Below are positions 35,719 to 45,342 of a DNA stretch of 64,000 nucleotides, in pieces. Numbering within the stretch: the first letter of the stretch is position 1; each line of letters starts with the position of its first letter. Origin of the DNA: an uncultured archaeon (GTDB taxonomy: Archaea > Thermoproteota > Nitrososphaeria_A > Caldarchaeales > Wolframiiraptoraceae); the NCBI GenBank assembly GCA_938083505.1, contig CALKCF010000004.1:93630-157629 (forward strand). The letters are read 5' to 3'. The notes under the pieces were generated by a model, which ran no database searches, was not told where the DNA came from, and saw only the letters and a program-made list of their open reading frames with translations. A program made the translations under genes and the position numbers.

Positions 35719-36635
35719 CCCTCCTTTTCAAGAAAACTATGACTCGGATAAGTAACCTTTCCGTCTGCCGTAATTTTCATAGTAGCCCTTCTAGCAGCCC
35801 AGCAGAAAACCATGACGGAGATGGCATAAGTGGCAGGATGTCTCTCGGCCACCTCAACATGCACGTCCAATGCCGTAGGTCCGCCACCCATACCATGAAC
35901 CCCCCATCCTAAAGAGTTCACAGCTTCTAAGAGTTTCCTTTCGATCTCTGCGATTTTAGGATCAGGGTGCCTTTCACCTACAGGCCTAAGTAAACCTTTC
36001 TTAGCCATTTTTGCGGCTATCTCACCTGTAGCCCCTATACCAAGGGCTATTATGTTTGGTGGGCAAGTTCTGGGACCTGCTTCGAATGCTGTGTCCACTA
36101 CGGCCTTTAATGCACCTTCCAAACCTTCGGCGGGCGTAAGAACTTTCATCATGCTAACGGCCTCACTACCACCACCTTTAAGCATTACTGTTATCTCAGC
36201 CTCGTCAATGTCTGGAACGATCTCCCAGTCTATCCAAGGCAGGTAGTTGCCTACGTTGTTCCCAGTATTCTTACCAGTTATGACGTCAACGACGTTCGGC
36301 CTAAGGGGTATGAGTTCTGTGGCCTTGGCTGTGGCCTCACGTAATATTCTTGGGAGAGAGCCTATATATGGGAACCTCTCGCCGACTTTGACGTAGAAGA
36401 TGATTACACCCGTATCTTGACACAAAGGTCTTTTCTCCTTCTCAGCTATTTCAAGGTTGTCAAGGATTGCTCGGAGCATCTTCTTCGACAACTCACCCTT
36501 TTCTCTATTATATGCCTCCTCTAACGCATTTTTAACATCTCTCGGAAGGTATACAGCGGCAGCCGTCAAGAGCTTGATCGCAGCTTGCTTTATCTTCTCC
36601 TCAAATTCCTGATGAGATGTACTAACTTCGACCAA
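35715..36635 (-). CDS. fumA: Fumarate hydratase class I, alpha subunit
   Basis: A 306-residue subunit. The three cluster-ligand cysteines lie in RPLCQDTGVIIFYV, GPRTCPPNIIALGIG and VFCWAARRA. It forms fumarase with the adjacent beta subunit, interconverting fumarate and malate. The start is TTG at 36635. The about 170 nt upstream contain a TATA-like TATGTATATAC on the other strand and nothing else I can identify. Confidence 0.9.
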   Translation of the reverse strand: MVEVSTSHQEFEEKIKQAAIKLLTAAAVYLPRDVKNALEEAYNREKGELSKKMLRAILDNLEIAEKEKRPLCQDTGVIIFYVKVGERFPYIGSLPRILREATAKATELIPLRPNVVDVITGKNTGNNVGNYLPWIDWEIVPDIDEAEITVMLKGGGSEAVSMMKVLTPAEGLEGALKAVVDTAFEAGPRTCPPNIIALGIGATGEIAAKMAKKGLLRPVGERHPDPKIAEIERKLLEAVNSLGWGVHGMGGGPTALDVHVEVAERHPATYAISVMVFCWAARRATMKITADGKVTYPSHSFLEKEG

Positions 36636-36808
36636 CTCTTATCAAAGTTGTGTTGAAAGCTTCTTATGTATATACTTTAGTTTTATTCTGAATAAAAACG
36701 TATTACAAAAAATGCACCGCTTTGTAAATGACGCTGTGCTATGAAGCAATGTAATATAGGCTCAAAGGGTCGTACACTATTTGCGTACTTCGATGAGTTA
36801 TTCGAGAT

Positions 36809-38017
36809 TTAAAGAAAGGTAGGTTCTGGCTCAAAGGTCGGCAATTTTGCTATTGTTTTGAGTTGCGATATGACCTTTTCTCTTATTTCTCTGGCTGTGG
36901 GTAATTCTGCCACAATTTTGCCTCGCTTTATCAAGGGCTTGAGCAGAGGTTTGACTGGTCTGTTGCATTTAGGACATATATCAAGCTCTTTCATCCACGG
37001 AACTATGATATCATGAAACATATCGCACCTATAGACTTGTTTCTTACCAGGAAGTTTGCCTTTTTTTGACCTGAGCTGACCATTCACTTCGACTATGTCG
37101 AGAGCGATGTCAACAGACGGGGGAAACGCTATCGACGTTCCTATACCAAAACCATCTACGAGGTTCGCTAATTCCTTAATCTCATTTTCGTCAATTCCAC
37201 CACTAACAAATATCTTAACGTTTTCATACCCTAAAAGCTTAAGTGTCCACTTGGTCTCCATTACTATCTTCCTCATATTCCCTCTTCGAGAGCTCGGTGT
37301 ATCAAGTCTAACACCAAATAACTTATCACCCAGATTCTCTGCTGCGAGCACTGCCTCTATCCTCTCATCGAACCATGTATCACAAAGTGCAATCCTAGGG
37401 ACCTCAGGAGGCATGACCTCGTCAAAAGCCTTCCAAGCCTTTACCTGGTCGCCGAATATTATTATCATAGCGTGTGGCATTGTTCCCATGGGCTTTTCGT
37501 TTATCATCTCAGCGCCCAGCACGCCCGAGACGGCGTCACAACCGCCTGTAAATGCTGATCTATCTACCATGGGCGATATTGCTGGATGGACACACCTTAT
37601 ACCGAAAAATAGTAACTTTTTATCGCCCGCCGCTAATCTGCACCTAGCTGCCTTGGTTACGATGCTTGTAGTGTGACGTAGGATCCCAAGGATCGCCGAC
37701 TCCATCTGTCCGAAAGATTCATAATTTCCCTCCAATCTCATAACAGGCTCCATCATCCTGAATATCGTCCCCTCTTCCATTGCATACACATCAACTTGCT
37801 TCTCTTCAAGAATATGAGCTACTTCCTCTATACCGCCCAAAGCTGCCCATTCATAACCTGCAGGTAATGAGTACGCGTGTGCTTCCATGGCTACTGAAAC
37901 GTTATCTAGCTTAAACTTCTTTATGACGTTGGTAGCCCTTTCAAAATAAACATCGGTAACTTTTCCTTCCTTTATGTCAGACTCGGGGGCTACGTAGAGC
38001 TTATGCAACACAATCAC
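36809..38017 (-). CDS. pncB: Nicotinate phosphoribosyltransferase
   Basis: A 402-residue enzyme. DTWFDERIEAVLAAENLG, GVRLDTPSSRRGNMRKIV and VSGGIDENEIKELAN form the PRPP-binding barrel, and four cysteines near the end (CDMF, CPKCNRP) may bind metal. It makes NaMN from nicotinate and PRPP in NAD salvage. It starts 3 nt after the nicotinamidase gene, which provides its substrate. Confidence 0.93.
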   Translation of the reverse strand: MIVLHKLYVAPESDIKEGKVTDVYFERATNVIKKFKLDNVSVAMEAHAYSLPAGYEWAALGGIEEVAHILEEKQVDVYAMEEGTIFRMMEPVMRLEGNYESFGQMESAILGILRHTTSIVTKAARCRLAAGDKKLLFFGIRCVHPAISPMVDRSAFTGGCDAVSGVLGAEMINEKPMGTMPHAMIIIFGDQVKAWKAFDEVMPPEVPRIALCDTWFDERIEAVLAAENLGDKLFGVRLDTPSSRRGNMRKIVMETKWTLKLLGYENVKIFVSGGIDENEIKELANLVDGFGIGTSIAFPPSVDIALDIVEVNGQLRSKKGKLPGKKQVYRCDMFHDIIVPWMKELDICPKCNRPVKPLLKPLIKRGKIVAELPTAREIREKVISQLKTIAKLPTFEPEPTFL

Positions 38018-38019
38018 CG

Positions 38020-38622
38020 TTATGGTACGATTTCTAGTATATCAGAATGTGTCAACACGCCCTTATACAAAAACGATATCTGACGAAGGGCCGCCAACTG
38101 ATCGAACTCAGTGAGCGCAGATATACAATTAACTGGTAAGTAAACTCTGTAGAGGTTTAAGGCAGCAGAACCCGCAGTGTGTAGGACACAGATGTTAGCT
38201 ACTGTTCCTGTAATTATGACGTTCTTTATTCCCCTTATTCTAAGTATATGGTCCAGCGATGTTCCGAAGAATGCATCGTATCTTAATTTCTTTATAATCA
38301 CCTCACCCTCCATAGGTTTCAATTCTTCGGTTATCTCGGAACCCCATGTACCGGCGACCGCATGTTTCCCCCATATTGGAAATTCCGGATCGTCTTCTAA
38401 GTGCCAGTCTTGCGTGAATACAACCATGGCGCCGCTTTTCCTAGCCTTCTCTAGCAGGCGTTTTATGTTCGGAATAGTACGTTTTGCCGCCTCACCTACA
38501 TAGAGCTTTCCTTTTTCGTTCACAAAATCATTCTGCATATCAACAATTATCAAAGCAGAAGATTTTGCATCCAGACTGACTTTTTGCGGCTCAGGTATGC
38601 TCGGCACTTCAACCATTTTCAT
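38020..38622 (-). CDS. pncA: Nicotinamidase (isochorismatase family)
   Basis: About 200 residues with the catalytic Asp in IIVDMQNDFVNEKG, metal/substrate-site TQDWH, Lys in IIKKLRYDAFFG and nucleophile Cys in GTVANICVLHTA. It hydrolyses nicotinamide to nicotinate, which the adjacent pncB uses. The ATG at 38622 is chosen because GGTGAG lies a few bases upstream; GTG 38628 is the alternative. Confidence 0.93.
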   Translation of the reverse strand: MKMVEVPSIPEPQKVSLDAKSSALIIVDMQNDFVNEKGKLYVGEAAKRTIPNIKRLLEKARKSGAMVVFTQDWHLEDDPEFPIWGKHAVAGTWGSEITEELKPMEGEVIIKKLRYDAFFGTSLDHILRIRGIKNVIITGTVANICVLHTAGSAALNLYRVYLPVNCISALTEFDQLAALRQISFLYKGVLTHSDILEIVP

Positions 38623-38785
38623 TAACACTCACCACGTTAATGTATTTATAGATAGGGAGCGGTATCTCTTTAACTATTGTTTATAGGCAAAAAATTCATA
38701 CACTATATCATAATGTGCATGTTTTGCTGAATCCTTACAGAATAAATAAGGATAAAATTCGCCAATTTTAATAACTTTCAGGGAC

Positions 38786-38932
38786 ATGAAGAGAAAAGTG
38801 ATATACTATTGCCTTGAATGCAGGCGCTTTATAATGGAGGTTGAGCCAAGGGAAGAGTTGCCCGATAAATTACGCAACATATTCGATTCCCCAAAGCTTC
38901 ACGAAGGTCATAGACTTAGCAGGGTTCCGTAA
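38786..38932 (+). CDS. 48-residue zinc-finger-like protein
   Basis: A short frame from ATG after AGGG, encoding KRKVIYYCLECRRFIMEVEP and, further on, KLHEGHRL. CxxC plus HxxH looks like a small zinc-binding module. It is not recognised as a named family. It ends 47 nt before moaC on the same strand. Short length makes chance possible, but the motif, base use and ribosome-binding site support a gene. Confidence 0.5.
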   Translation: MKRKVIYYCLECRRFIMEVEPREELPDKLRNIFDSPKLHEGHRLSRVP

Positions 38933-38979
38933 AAGATGTGTTTATTTAGTCCTAAGCATAATAAATAGACGAGTACCTC

Positions 38980-39432
38980 ATGGAGATAAAGCAGATTGAT
39001 ATTTCAGAGAAGGTTCCTGAAAAGAGAATATCGATAGCCGCAGGCCGCATAAAGCTCAGGCCCGAAACCATGGAGCGCATAAAAAAGGGCGAGGTGGAGA
39101 AAGGTGATCCGCTTCAGGTGGCTAGGCTAGCCGGGATACAGGCAGCTAAACTCACACCCCTGCTCATGCCGTTATGTCATCAGCTCAAGCTAGAACACGT
39201 CGAGCTGGAATTTAGGCTTACCGACTCAACGGTGGAGGCGACTGCAAAGGTTACAGCCACTGAAAAAACTGGCGTGGAAATGGAGGCGCTTACCGCCCTG
39301 ACCGTCGCTTTGCTTAACATTTGGGATTTAGTTAAAACATACGAGAAAGATAAAAACGGTCAATATCCTGTTACAGAAATAACGGATGTCAGAGTTATCA
39401 GCAAGGTGAAGCAGCGTCTTGATGTCCCATGA
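38980..39432 (+). CDS. moaC: Cyclic pyranopterin monophosphate synthase MoaC
   Basis: A 150-residue enzyme with RISIAAGRIKL, LMPLCHQLKLEHV and MEALTALTVALLNIWDLVK, which carry the active Lys/His region. It completes the first step of molybdenum cofactor synthesis after MoaA. The gene overlaps moaB by 14 nt. The small zinc-finger gene lies upstream. Confidence 0.95.
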   Translation: MEIKQIDISEKVPEKRISIAAGRIKLRPETMERIKKGEVEKGDPLQVARLAGIQAAKLTPLLMPLCHQLKLEHVELEFRLTDSTVEATAKVTATEKTGVEMEALTALTVALLNIWDLVKTYEKDKNGQYPVTEITDVRVISKVKQRLDVP

Positions 39433-39943
39433 GCTTCATAGGGAAAAGGCACCAAAAAAGGTCAACGTAGCGATAGTAACTGTAAGTACTTCCAGATACG
39501 AGCAAAAGATGAGAGGTGAGAATTATACTGATGAATCTGGCGACGTCCTGACAAATGGTATGCTTGCTAAGGGCTATGAAGTAGTGTGCCGCGAGTTGAT
39601 TGCTGATGGTATTGGACAAGTAAGGTCAGCACTGCTCGCTTTGCTGAACAGAAGCGATGTAGATGTAGTAATATTTTGCGGTGGGACAGGAATAACAAAG
39701 TCTGACCTTACGATAGAGGCTGTGGAACCATACTTAGAAAAGAGGCTGGACGGATTTGCCGAACTTTTCCGCATGATAAGTTATCAGAAGGTAGGCCCTG
39801 CAGCGATGCTCTCTAGGGTTATGGCTGGTATAGCAAGGGAGAAGTTAATTGTCTGCGTACCAGGCTCACCTGACGCCGCGAAAACTGCCGTCGAGCTCCT
39901 TGCTAATGAGTTACCCCACATAGTTCACATGGCCAAAAGTTAA
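39419..39943 (+). CDS. moaB: MoaB/MogA-type molybdopterin adenylyltransferase
   Basis: A 174-residue protein with NVAIVTVSTSRYE, FCGGTGITKSDLTIEAVEP and VCVPGSPDAAKTAVE. It activates molybdopterin with ATP before metal insertion. The frame overlaps moaC and precedes the MBL-fold gene by 6 nt, so all three are probably one transcript. Confidence 0.93.
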   Translation: MMSHELHREKAPKKVNVAIVTVSTSRYEQKMRGENYTDESGDVLTNGMLAKGYEVVCRELIADGIGQVRSALLALLNRSDVDVVIFCGGTGITKSDLTIEAVEPYLEKRLDGFAELFRMISYQKVGPAAMLSRVMAGIAREKLIVCVPGSPDAAKTAVELLANELPHIVHMAKS

Positions 39944-39949
39944 CTGGAC

Positions 39950-40732
39950 ATGAAGCTTATATTTCTCGGTACGGGTTCAATAATACCGACAACTGATAGA
40001 TTTTCTTCGGCAATACTTCTCGAAATAAGAAACGACAGGTTGTTATTGGACTGTGGTCCCGGAACCTTAGAAAAGCTTAGGAGAGTAAACATAGACCCAA
40101 ACACGATATCAAGAGTATTCTTAACACATTATCATATAGATCACGTACTCGACCTTCCAGCCATAGTGAAGCTTAGAGCATTTGACCGTTCTGGCGGCCC
40201 ATCCCCAAAACCTTTACATCTTAAGATTTACGGCCCATCAGGTCTAAAAACGTTAATAAACTATCTTTTTGAGGAAATACCACAATTCAGGTACCTCTCA
40301 GAAAACCTCTCATGCTTCAGGTATCTTGAATTGAAAGAAGTGACAAACGGTCTTGTTGAGGAAACTCCTACATGGTGCATAACATGCACATCGGTCAGAC
40401 ATTACAACGGCGTAGCGTACAAGATCGAAGCCGAGAGTAAGCGTGTAGTTTACTCGGGGGATACAATTCCGGATGAAAACCTAATAGAGCTTGCAAAAAA
40501 CACGGATGTTCTAATCCATGAGTGTTCATTTCCAGACGAGCAACTCCTGGGGCTCCATACTTCAGAAAAAGGATTAGCTGAAGTGGCCGCTAAAACGCGG
40601 CCAAGACTTTTAATAACCGTCCATCTCTATCCAGCGTGGGAAGGAAGAGAAGAAGAGCTAAAGGTATTGCTGGCTAAAGCATTCGGCGGAAGTGTCGTCA
40701 TACCTAAGGATCTTGAGAGTTACGAAATTTAA
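39950..40732 (+). CDS. MBL-fold hydrolase, RNase Z-like
   Basis: A 260-residue metallo-beta-lactamase-fold protein with GTGSIIPTTDRFSSA, the metal motif FLTHYHIDHVLDLP (HxHxDH), and later YSGDT, LIHECSFPD and LLITVHLYP. This resembles the RNase Z/ElaC branch, but the exosite arm of tRNase Z is not evident, so another phosphodiesterase is possible. It is the last gene of the moaC-moaB run and is convergent with the PAC2 gene, 0 nt apart. Confidence 0.78.
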   Translation: MKLIFLGTGSIIPTTDRFSSAILLEIRNDRLLLDCGPGTLEKLRRVNIDPNTISRVFLTHYHIDHVLDLPAIVKLRAFDRSGGPSPKPLHLKIYGPSGLKTLINYLFEEIPQFRYLSENLSCFRYLELKEVTNGLVEETPTWCITCTSVRHYNGVAYKIEAESKRVVYSGDTIPDENLIELAKNTDVLIHECSFPDEQLLGLHTSEKGLAEVAAKTRPRLLITVHLYPAWEGREEELKVLLAKAFGGSVVIPKDLESYEI

Positions 40733-41461
40733 TCACGCATACATCGGTTTCATTTCAGCTGCTTGCGCAATCCCCCTTAACGAGTGTAACCTGTCTTGCA
40801 TCATTTTCGCCTCTTTATAGAGAGGTTCTAGGTCTATTTTTATCCTAGGCACAAGCTTCGTTAAAGTCTCTAGCAACATCGCAGCGGCGATAAAAAGTTG
40901 CGTATCAACCGTCACTTCTGCTAACAACACTACAACATCGAAATTATTCCACCTTCCTTCACAAAGCAGGACTCCAGGCACGCCAGGAACGACACCTATA
41001 CTCAGCTGTTCTATGCCGGCGTTCGATAACATTTCTCTTGCCCTTCCCGTGCTACCTATACCATAAATTTTCGCATCTCCAGATTCTTTTGGAACACTTA
41101 GTGTTGATACTATCATTTCGCAGCCGTTCTTTAAAGACCAATCTATAATCGCGTGTGCTACTGCTCTCGAAAGCCACAGTGGTAGGTTGAATTCTGACAC
41201 AAATGCTACCAGCTTTAATCCTTCTTCAACGTACACCCTCGCAGGGTATCTTGGTTTGCCTCCATAAACAAAGGCGACAGGAGGGAAATAGGTAGACTCT
41301 ATGAATGCTACTTGGTCCATGTTCAAATGCGCTACGAGGTAGCTGGCCACAAGCGGTGTTACTAGACTTGAAGAGGGAAAACCATCTATTACGATGCCTC
41401 CCCTTACGTCGGGTCTTTTATATTCTTTAATTTTTATAGTATCAGAGACTTCGTGCGCCAT
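40733..41461 (-). CDS. PAC2-family protein (proteasome-assembly-chaperone-like)
   Basis: A 242-residue protein with IVIDGFPSSSLVTPLVASYL, FIESTYFPPVAFVYGG and GIGSTGRAREMLSNAGI, the typical archaeal PAC2 pattern. Eukaryotic PAC2 helps build the 20S proteasome; the archaeal function is not settled. The start is near the divergent dcd promoter (CGTTTATAAGG at about 41484). Confidence 0.8.
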   Translation of the reverse strand: MAHEVSDTIKIKEYKRPDVRGGIVIDGFPSSSLVTPLVASYLVAHLNMDQVAFIESTYFPPVAFVYGGKPRYPARVYVEEGLKLVAFVSEFNLPLWLSRAVAHAIIDWSLKNGCEMIVSTLSVPKESGDAKIYGIGSTGRAREMLSNAGIEQLSIGVVPGVPGVLLCEGRWNNFDVVVLLAEVTVDTQLFIAAAMLLETLTKLVPRIKIDLEPLYKEAKMMQDRLHSLRGIAQAAEMKPMYA

Positions 41462-41580
41462 AAAAAGACTTTATGTGGCATACCGTTTATAAGGTTTAAC
41501 TTTGTGGAGGCTTGCTAACGATTAGGCAACAAACATTTAAAAAAGAAATGTTTAGAAAAACCCAGCCGGAGAGGGGCCGC

Positions 41581-42102
41581 TTGGCTATACTGAGCGACTT
41601 GGACTTGTTAAATTACATAAGGAGCGGAAGGTTGCTAATAGAACCCTTAGAAGAGAATACCGTTAGAGAGAATGGTGTGGACCTCAGGATTGGTGGGACG
41701 ATAGCTAGGATGAAAAACATTGGAAGACCCCTTGACACTAGGAGCGACGACGTTGAGGAGTTTTACACGATTGAGCAAGGCAGCAGTTTTATCATAAACC
41801 CTAGGGAACACGTACTCCTACACACGAAGGAGTACATCAGGCTTCCGGTTGACTTAATGGGCTTCGTCAACCTCAGGAGTAGTTATGCGAGAGTAGGTTT
41901 AACAATACCCCCAACGATAATAGATGCAAACTTTGAAGGACAGTTGACGATAGAACTGGTCGGCGGAGATTTTCCAGTCAAGCTTTACGAGAACGACAGG
42001 TTCATACATGTGGTCTTCGCTAAGCTCACATCGCCCGTAGAGAGGCCCTATAGGGGGAAATATCAAGGGCAGAGGGGTATAAGGTTACCTTCTTTCAAAT
42101 AA
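41581..42102 (+). CDS. dcd: dCTP deaminase
   Basis: About 173 residues with ILSDLDLLNYIRSGRLLIEP, NGVDLRIGG, VNLRSSYARVGL and IIDANFEGQLTIELVG, the trimeric dUTPase/dCTP deaminase fold. It converts dCTP to dUTP for thymidylate supply. An earlier TTG (41512) and ATG (41548) are in frame. The TTG at 41581 follows GAGAGGGG and matches where family members begin. Confidence 0.9.
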   Translation: MAILSDLDLLNYIRSGRLLIEPLEENTVRENGVDLRIGGTIARMKNIGRPLDTRSDDVEEFYTIEQGSSFIINPREHVLLHTKEYIRLPVDLMGFVNLRSSYARVGLTIPPTIIDANFEGQLTIELVGGDFPVKLYENDRFIHVVFAKLTSPVERPYRGKYQGQRGIRLPSFK

Positions 42103-42158
42103 TGATGTGTTAACTTGAACCCTTAAATATTTCCTGTAAAGTTGTTGAATCAACGACA

Positions 42159-42587
42159 ATGAGCGAAACCAAGCAAGAGGTTGAACAGAGGCAAAGTCAG
42201 AAGAAACCCCTATGGGGGATTGTCCACATCTACTCTAGCTACAACAACATAATAGTCCACGTAACCGACCTAAGCGGTGCCGAAACTATTGCCAGAGCCT
42301 CTGGTGGAATGTTCGTTGATGCAGGAAGGCTCGAACCAACACCTTACGCTGCTACAAGAGCCGCTAACTACGTTATGGAGATCGCTAAGCAGAAGGGCGT
42401 ATCCGCAGTCCACATCAGAGTGAGGGCGCCGGGCGGTGTGAAAGCAAGGACGCCTGGTCCAGGCGCACAGGCAGCGATCAGGGCCATAGCTAGATCTGGC
42501 GTCCAAATCGGTAGGATAGAGGACGTCACACCCCTACCCCATGATAGTATAAGGAAGAAGGGTGGAAGAAGGGGAAGAAGAGTCTAG
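42159..42587 (+). CDS. rps11: Small ribosomal subunit protein uS11
   Basis: A 142-residue archaeal uS11 with [37 protein letters not shown] and the basic tail [10 protein letters not shown]. It binds 16S rRNA at the platform. TATA-like CCTTAAATATT at about 42121-42131 puts initiation just before the ATG. It is not next to uS4 or rpoD. Confidence 0.97.
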   Translation: MSETKQEVEQRQSQKKPLWGIVHIYSSYNNIIVHVTDLSGAETIARASGGMFVDAGRLEPTPYAATRAANYVMEIAKQKGVSAVHIRVRAPGGVKARTPGPGAQAAIRAIARSGVQIGRIEDVTPLPHDSIRKKGGRRGRRV

Positions 42588-42608
42588 AAACATGCAAGTG
42601 GTCCAGCT

Positions 42609-43160
42609 TTGAAGGTGGAACGTAAGAGCCTTGGTAAGATGCTAGGTTATGTTGTGGATATCGTACCACGTACGATGTGGGGCAAGCTTTTATACACCAT
42701 CAAGTTTTTTATGATGAATCTTCCTAATGTTGTTGTTCAGAATGTTGAAGAATTGTCGGATTGGTTATGGTACGGCTCTGCTGTAAATGTAGAGATCTCA
42801 AGGGTTCAGCAAGGTGAGAGTGTCAAGTTTGTTGTAGATGATCTATCACCAAATGAATATGAACAAACGATACAACCGGTGCCGGTAAGCGTATTAAGCT
42901 ATAGTGCTAAAACTGGAGAGTTAGTGCTTAAAAAAGACGATGAACGTACGTTGGTACTTATAGTTTTTGAGGAACACATAAGGGATGAGCTTTTGGCAAC
43001 ATCCGGGTCGGACTTCTATGCGCTGTTTCTCAAGAAACCAGGTGAGTTAAAGATAATCGGGCTGATACGTTCAGCGAAGTATAAAATTTTGAGTAGAGCC
43101 AAGGAGCTGGTCAGCTCAATTATTCTCCCATCTTTAGAACATAATCTTTATAGGATGTGA
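42609..43160 (+). CDS. Protein of unknown function following uS11
   Basis: A 183-residue protein not recognised. It mixes hydrophobic and charged segments, including MWGKLLYTIKFFMMNLPNV and ELVLKKDDERTLVLIVFEE, with no clear transmembrane span or catalytic motif. The TTG start lies 21 nt after uS11, suggesting co-transcription. Its last 13 codons overlap the convergent DUF1152 gene. Confidence 0.55.
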   Translation: MKVERKSLGKMLGYVVDIVPRTMWGKLLYTIKFFMMNLPNVVVQNVEELSDWLWYGSAVNVEISRVQQGESVKFVVDDLSPNEYEQTIQPVPVSVLSYSAKTGELVLKKDDERTLVLIVFEEHIRDELLATSGSDFYALFLKKPGELKIIGLIRSAKYKILSRAKELVSSIILPSLEHNLYRM

Positions 43161-44091
43161 CACCAAGTCTCTCAGCAGTCCTTTCAAAATCCAGTTCCGT
43201 TTCTATTCCCAGACTGTGCATAGCCTCATTCGCATCATCTATCGACTCGGAGTTTGCCACGACTTTTGCTAATCTACTCGCCTCATAAAGTATCTTAGCA
43301 TCAAAGAAAAAAGTTATACTCGAAAAGATGGAAACATATGCTTTCCTCGTCCCCTCCCTTATTGGTAGATCACCTTTTACACCCTTGGCTGCCATGATGG
43401 CCAGCTTGCTCGCCTCCGTATTCAAACCTTCCGACAAGAACTCCATAATCTTTACATCTTCTTGTGTCATGCCCAATGCGCCGAGTAAACCGCCCATTGA
43501 AGCTATTTCAGATAATCTCGATTCTAGTTCTTGTGGTTTGAGTTCACCGTCACAGCCTAATCCAACTATGCCTATTATGCTCCTTACGCCTGAGTTAGCA
43601 AGGGCTGCGAGCGTCAAAGAATCGCATAAAGGGGATTTAAGCCCCTCTTCCTTTCCAGTAGCTAAAACATCGCCTCCAACATCTATTCCAATAACGAAGC
43701 TTATGCCGAGCCTCTCAGCCATCTTACGAATACCGCTTGCAAGACCCTTAGCACCTTTTGTCAGGTCCAACAGTAGAACCTTCTCACCCAGCTTTGCAGA
43801 GATTCTGCATGCCTGTGGAACGATTCCGCCTTTTATTTTCGTTTGGCTTCCAGCTAAGCACACCGTTTCGTTTAAAAACTCTTTTACGTTGTCTAACTCG
43901 CTTAAGGATCTTGGACCAGGCTTTGGATCTACGATAAATCTTTCCCATACAACGGAGCCTATCAATACATCGAATTTGTTTCTTTTCAACGCATTTCTCG
44001 TCGGTATTGTTCCTAATACATCACCGCCGCCGCCTATGCCCACAACTACAGCCCTTTTAGTACCCTTTAGGTCAAAAGAATCCCAGTCCAT
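43120..44091 (-). CDS. DUF1152-family protein
   Basis: About 323 residues with a glycine-rich N-terminal loop VVVGIGGGGDVLGTIPTRNAL, conserved DVGGDVLATGKEEGLKSP, and GLGCDGEL. This DUF1152 pattern has a Rossmann-like nucleotide-binding appearance; the reaction is not known. The ATG at 44091 is preceded by AAGGTG, which I prefer over an upstream in-frame start at 44121. It follows the geranylgeranyl reductase gene by 10 nt. Confidence 0.75.
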   Translation of the reverse strand: MDWDSFDLKGTKRAVVVGIGGGGDVLGTIPTRNALKRNKFDVLIGSVVWERFIVDPKPGPRSLSELDNVKEFLNETVCLAGSQTKIKGGIVPQACRISAKLGEKVLLLDLTKGAKGLASGIRKMAERLGISFVIGIDVGGDVLATGKEEGLKSPLCDSLTLAALANSGVRSIIGIVGLGCDGELKPQELESRLSEIASMGGLLGALGMTQEDVKIMEFLSEGLNTEASKLAIMAAKGVKGDLPIREGTRKAYVSIFSSITFFFDAKILYEASRLAKVVANSESIDDANEAMHSLGIETELDFERTAERLGVTSYKDYVLKMGE

Positions 44092-44101
44092 GAACAGCAC
44101 C

Positions 44102-45241
44102 TTAGAGGAGTGCCTTTGCAAGTTTCATCGCAAAGATTGGATGGGAAAGCAACTTTACCGCAACCCTTTTGACGTTAAGACCATTTGCCAAGTCGAGTAT
44201 ATCTGTAGCGTCAAGTAACTTCTGAAGAAGGTTCAGGTCATCATCCGTCATCTTTTCCAAGGCGCGCATAACCTTTAAGCTCTTATTTATTCTCGTTATC
44301 CAGGGCTCATACTTTTCGTTAAACTCCGAAAGTTTCTTCTTTGATATGTCGCCTTCCTGACATGCTTTCGCAGCAACCTCGCCTGCTGCAAGACCTGCGG
44401 CTATCGAGGAATGTATGCCTGCACCCGTTAAGGGTATGACCATTCCAGCGGCATCTCCTATGAGCATAGCACCATCCAATATGTACTCCTTTATCATTCC
44501 GCCGATGGGTACAGGAGCGCCCCTATAGTCGATTATCTTGGCGTTTCCTAGCTCATTCTCAAACATCTTGACAAACTTGTCAAGATAGAGTTTAGTTGGA
44601 GCACCCCTTACACCTATGCCAACCTCTGCAATCTTATCACTCTTAGGAAATATCCACGCATATCCGCCTGGGGCTATTTCGTTACCAAGGAAGAACCTTA
44701 CAACATCTGTACATTCCAGCTTGCAATTCACCATCACATACTGAATAGTCGGTATGGGCTCCGAACGTTCATTTATTCCAAGACACTTCGCCACGGTTGA
44801 GTTATAACCATCAGCACCTATGATTACCTTTGCTGAATATTCATCCCGATTCGTCCTGACCCTCATAACTTTTTCGTCTTTCCAGACAGACACGAGCTCC
44901 TCCCTTACATGTATATCGGCACCAGCCTCAGCAGCCTGGGCAGCTATTTCTTGTAAGAAGAGCGACTTGTTTATCAAAAAACCTACATCTTTTATCTCCA
45001 CAAACTTCATGTTTGGTGCATAAACCCTTGCATACGCTTTGTTAAGGACTATGCTGGGTTTCGGCTCCACACCGGCCGTTTTGAATGTTGTTTGACTTAC
45101 AGCCTCACCGCATGGTTTGTTTGCCATGATCGTCGGAAATTTTTCCAGCAACAAAGTTTTAGCACCGTTTAGAGCTGCCGCTTTCGCCGCAGAGACACCA
45201 GCCGGCCCGGCACCGACGACTATAACGTCATAGCTATTCAT
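44102..45241 (-). CDS. Geranylgeranyl (digeranylgeranylglycerophospholipid) reductase
   Basis: A 379-residue flavoprotein with DVIVVGAGPAGVSAAKAAA at the FAD-binding N-terminus, NKPCGEAVS (the usual PxxYxWxxP-type region follows), and GDAAGMVIPLTGAGI. It saturates the isoprenoid chains of archaeal membrane lipids. The DUF1152 gene follows on the same strand. Confidence 0.9.
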   Translation of the reverse strand: MNSYDVIVVGAGPAGVSAAKAAALNGAKTLLLEKFPTIMANKPCGEAVSQTTFKTAGVEPKPSIVLNKAYARVYAPNMKFVEIKDVGFLINKSLFLQEIAAQAAEAGADIHVREELVSVWKDEKVMRVRTNRDEYSAKVIIGADGYNSTVAKCLGINERSEPIPTIQYVMVNCKLECTDVVRFFLGNEIAPGGYAWIFPKSDKIAEVGIGVRGAPTKLYLDKFVKMFENELGNAKIIDYRGAPVPIGGMIKEYILDGAMLIGDAAGMVIPLTGAGIHSSIAAGLAAGEVAAKACQEGDISKKKLSEFNEKYEPWITRINKSLKVMRALEKMTDDDLNLLQKLLDATDILDLANGLNVKRVAVKLLSHPIFAMKLAKALL

Positions 45242-45342
45242 GATCTGGCACCTTATCTGACTTTCGATAACATGTATTTATCTTTGCCACACCCTTACAT
45301 ACCGAGCTTCGTGGTATGGGTTACATTAAAAATGGTACCTCT

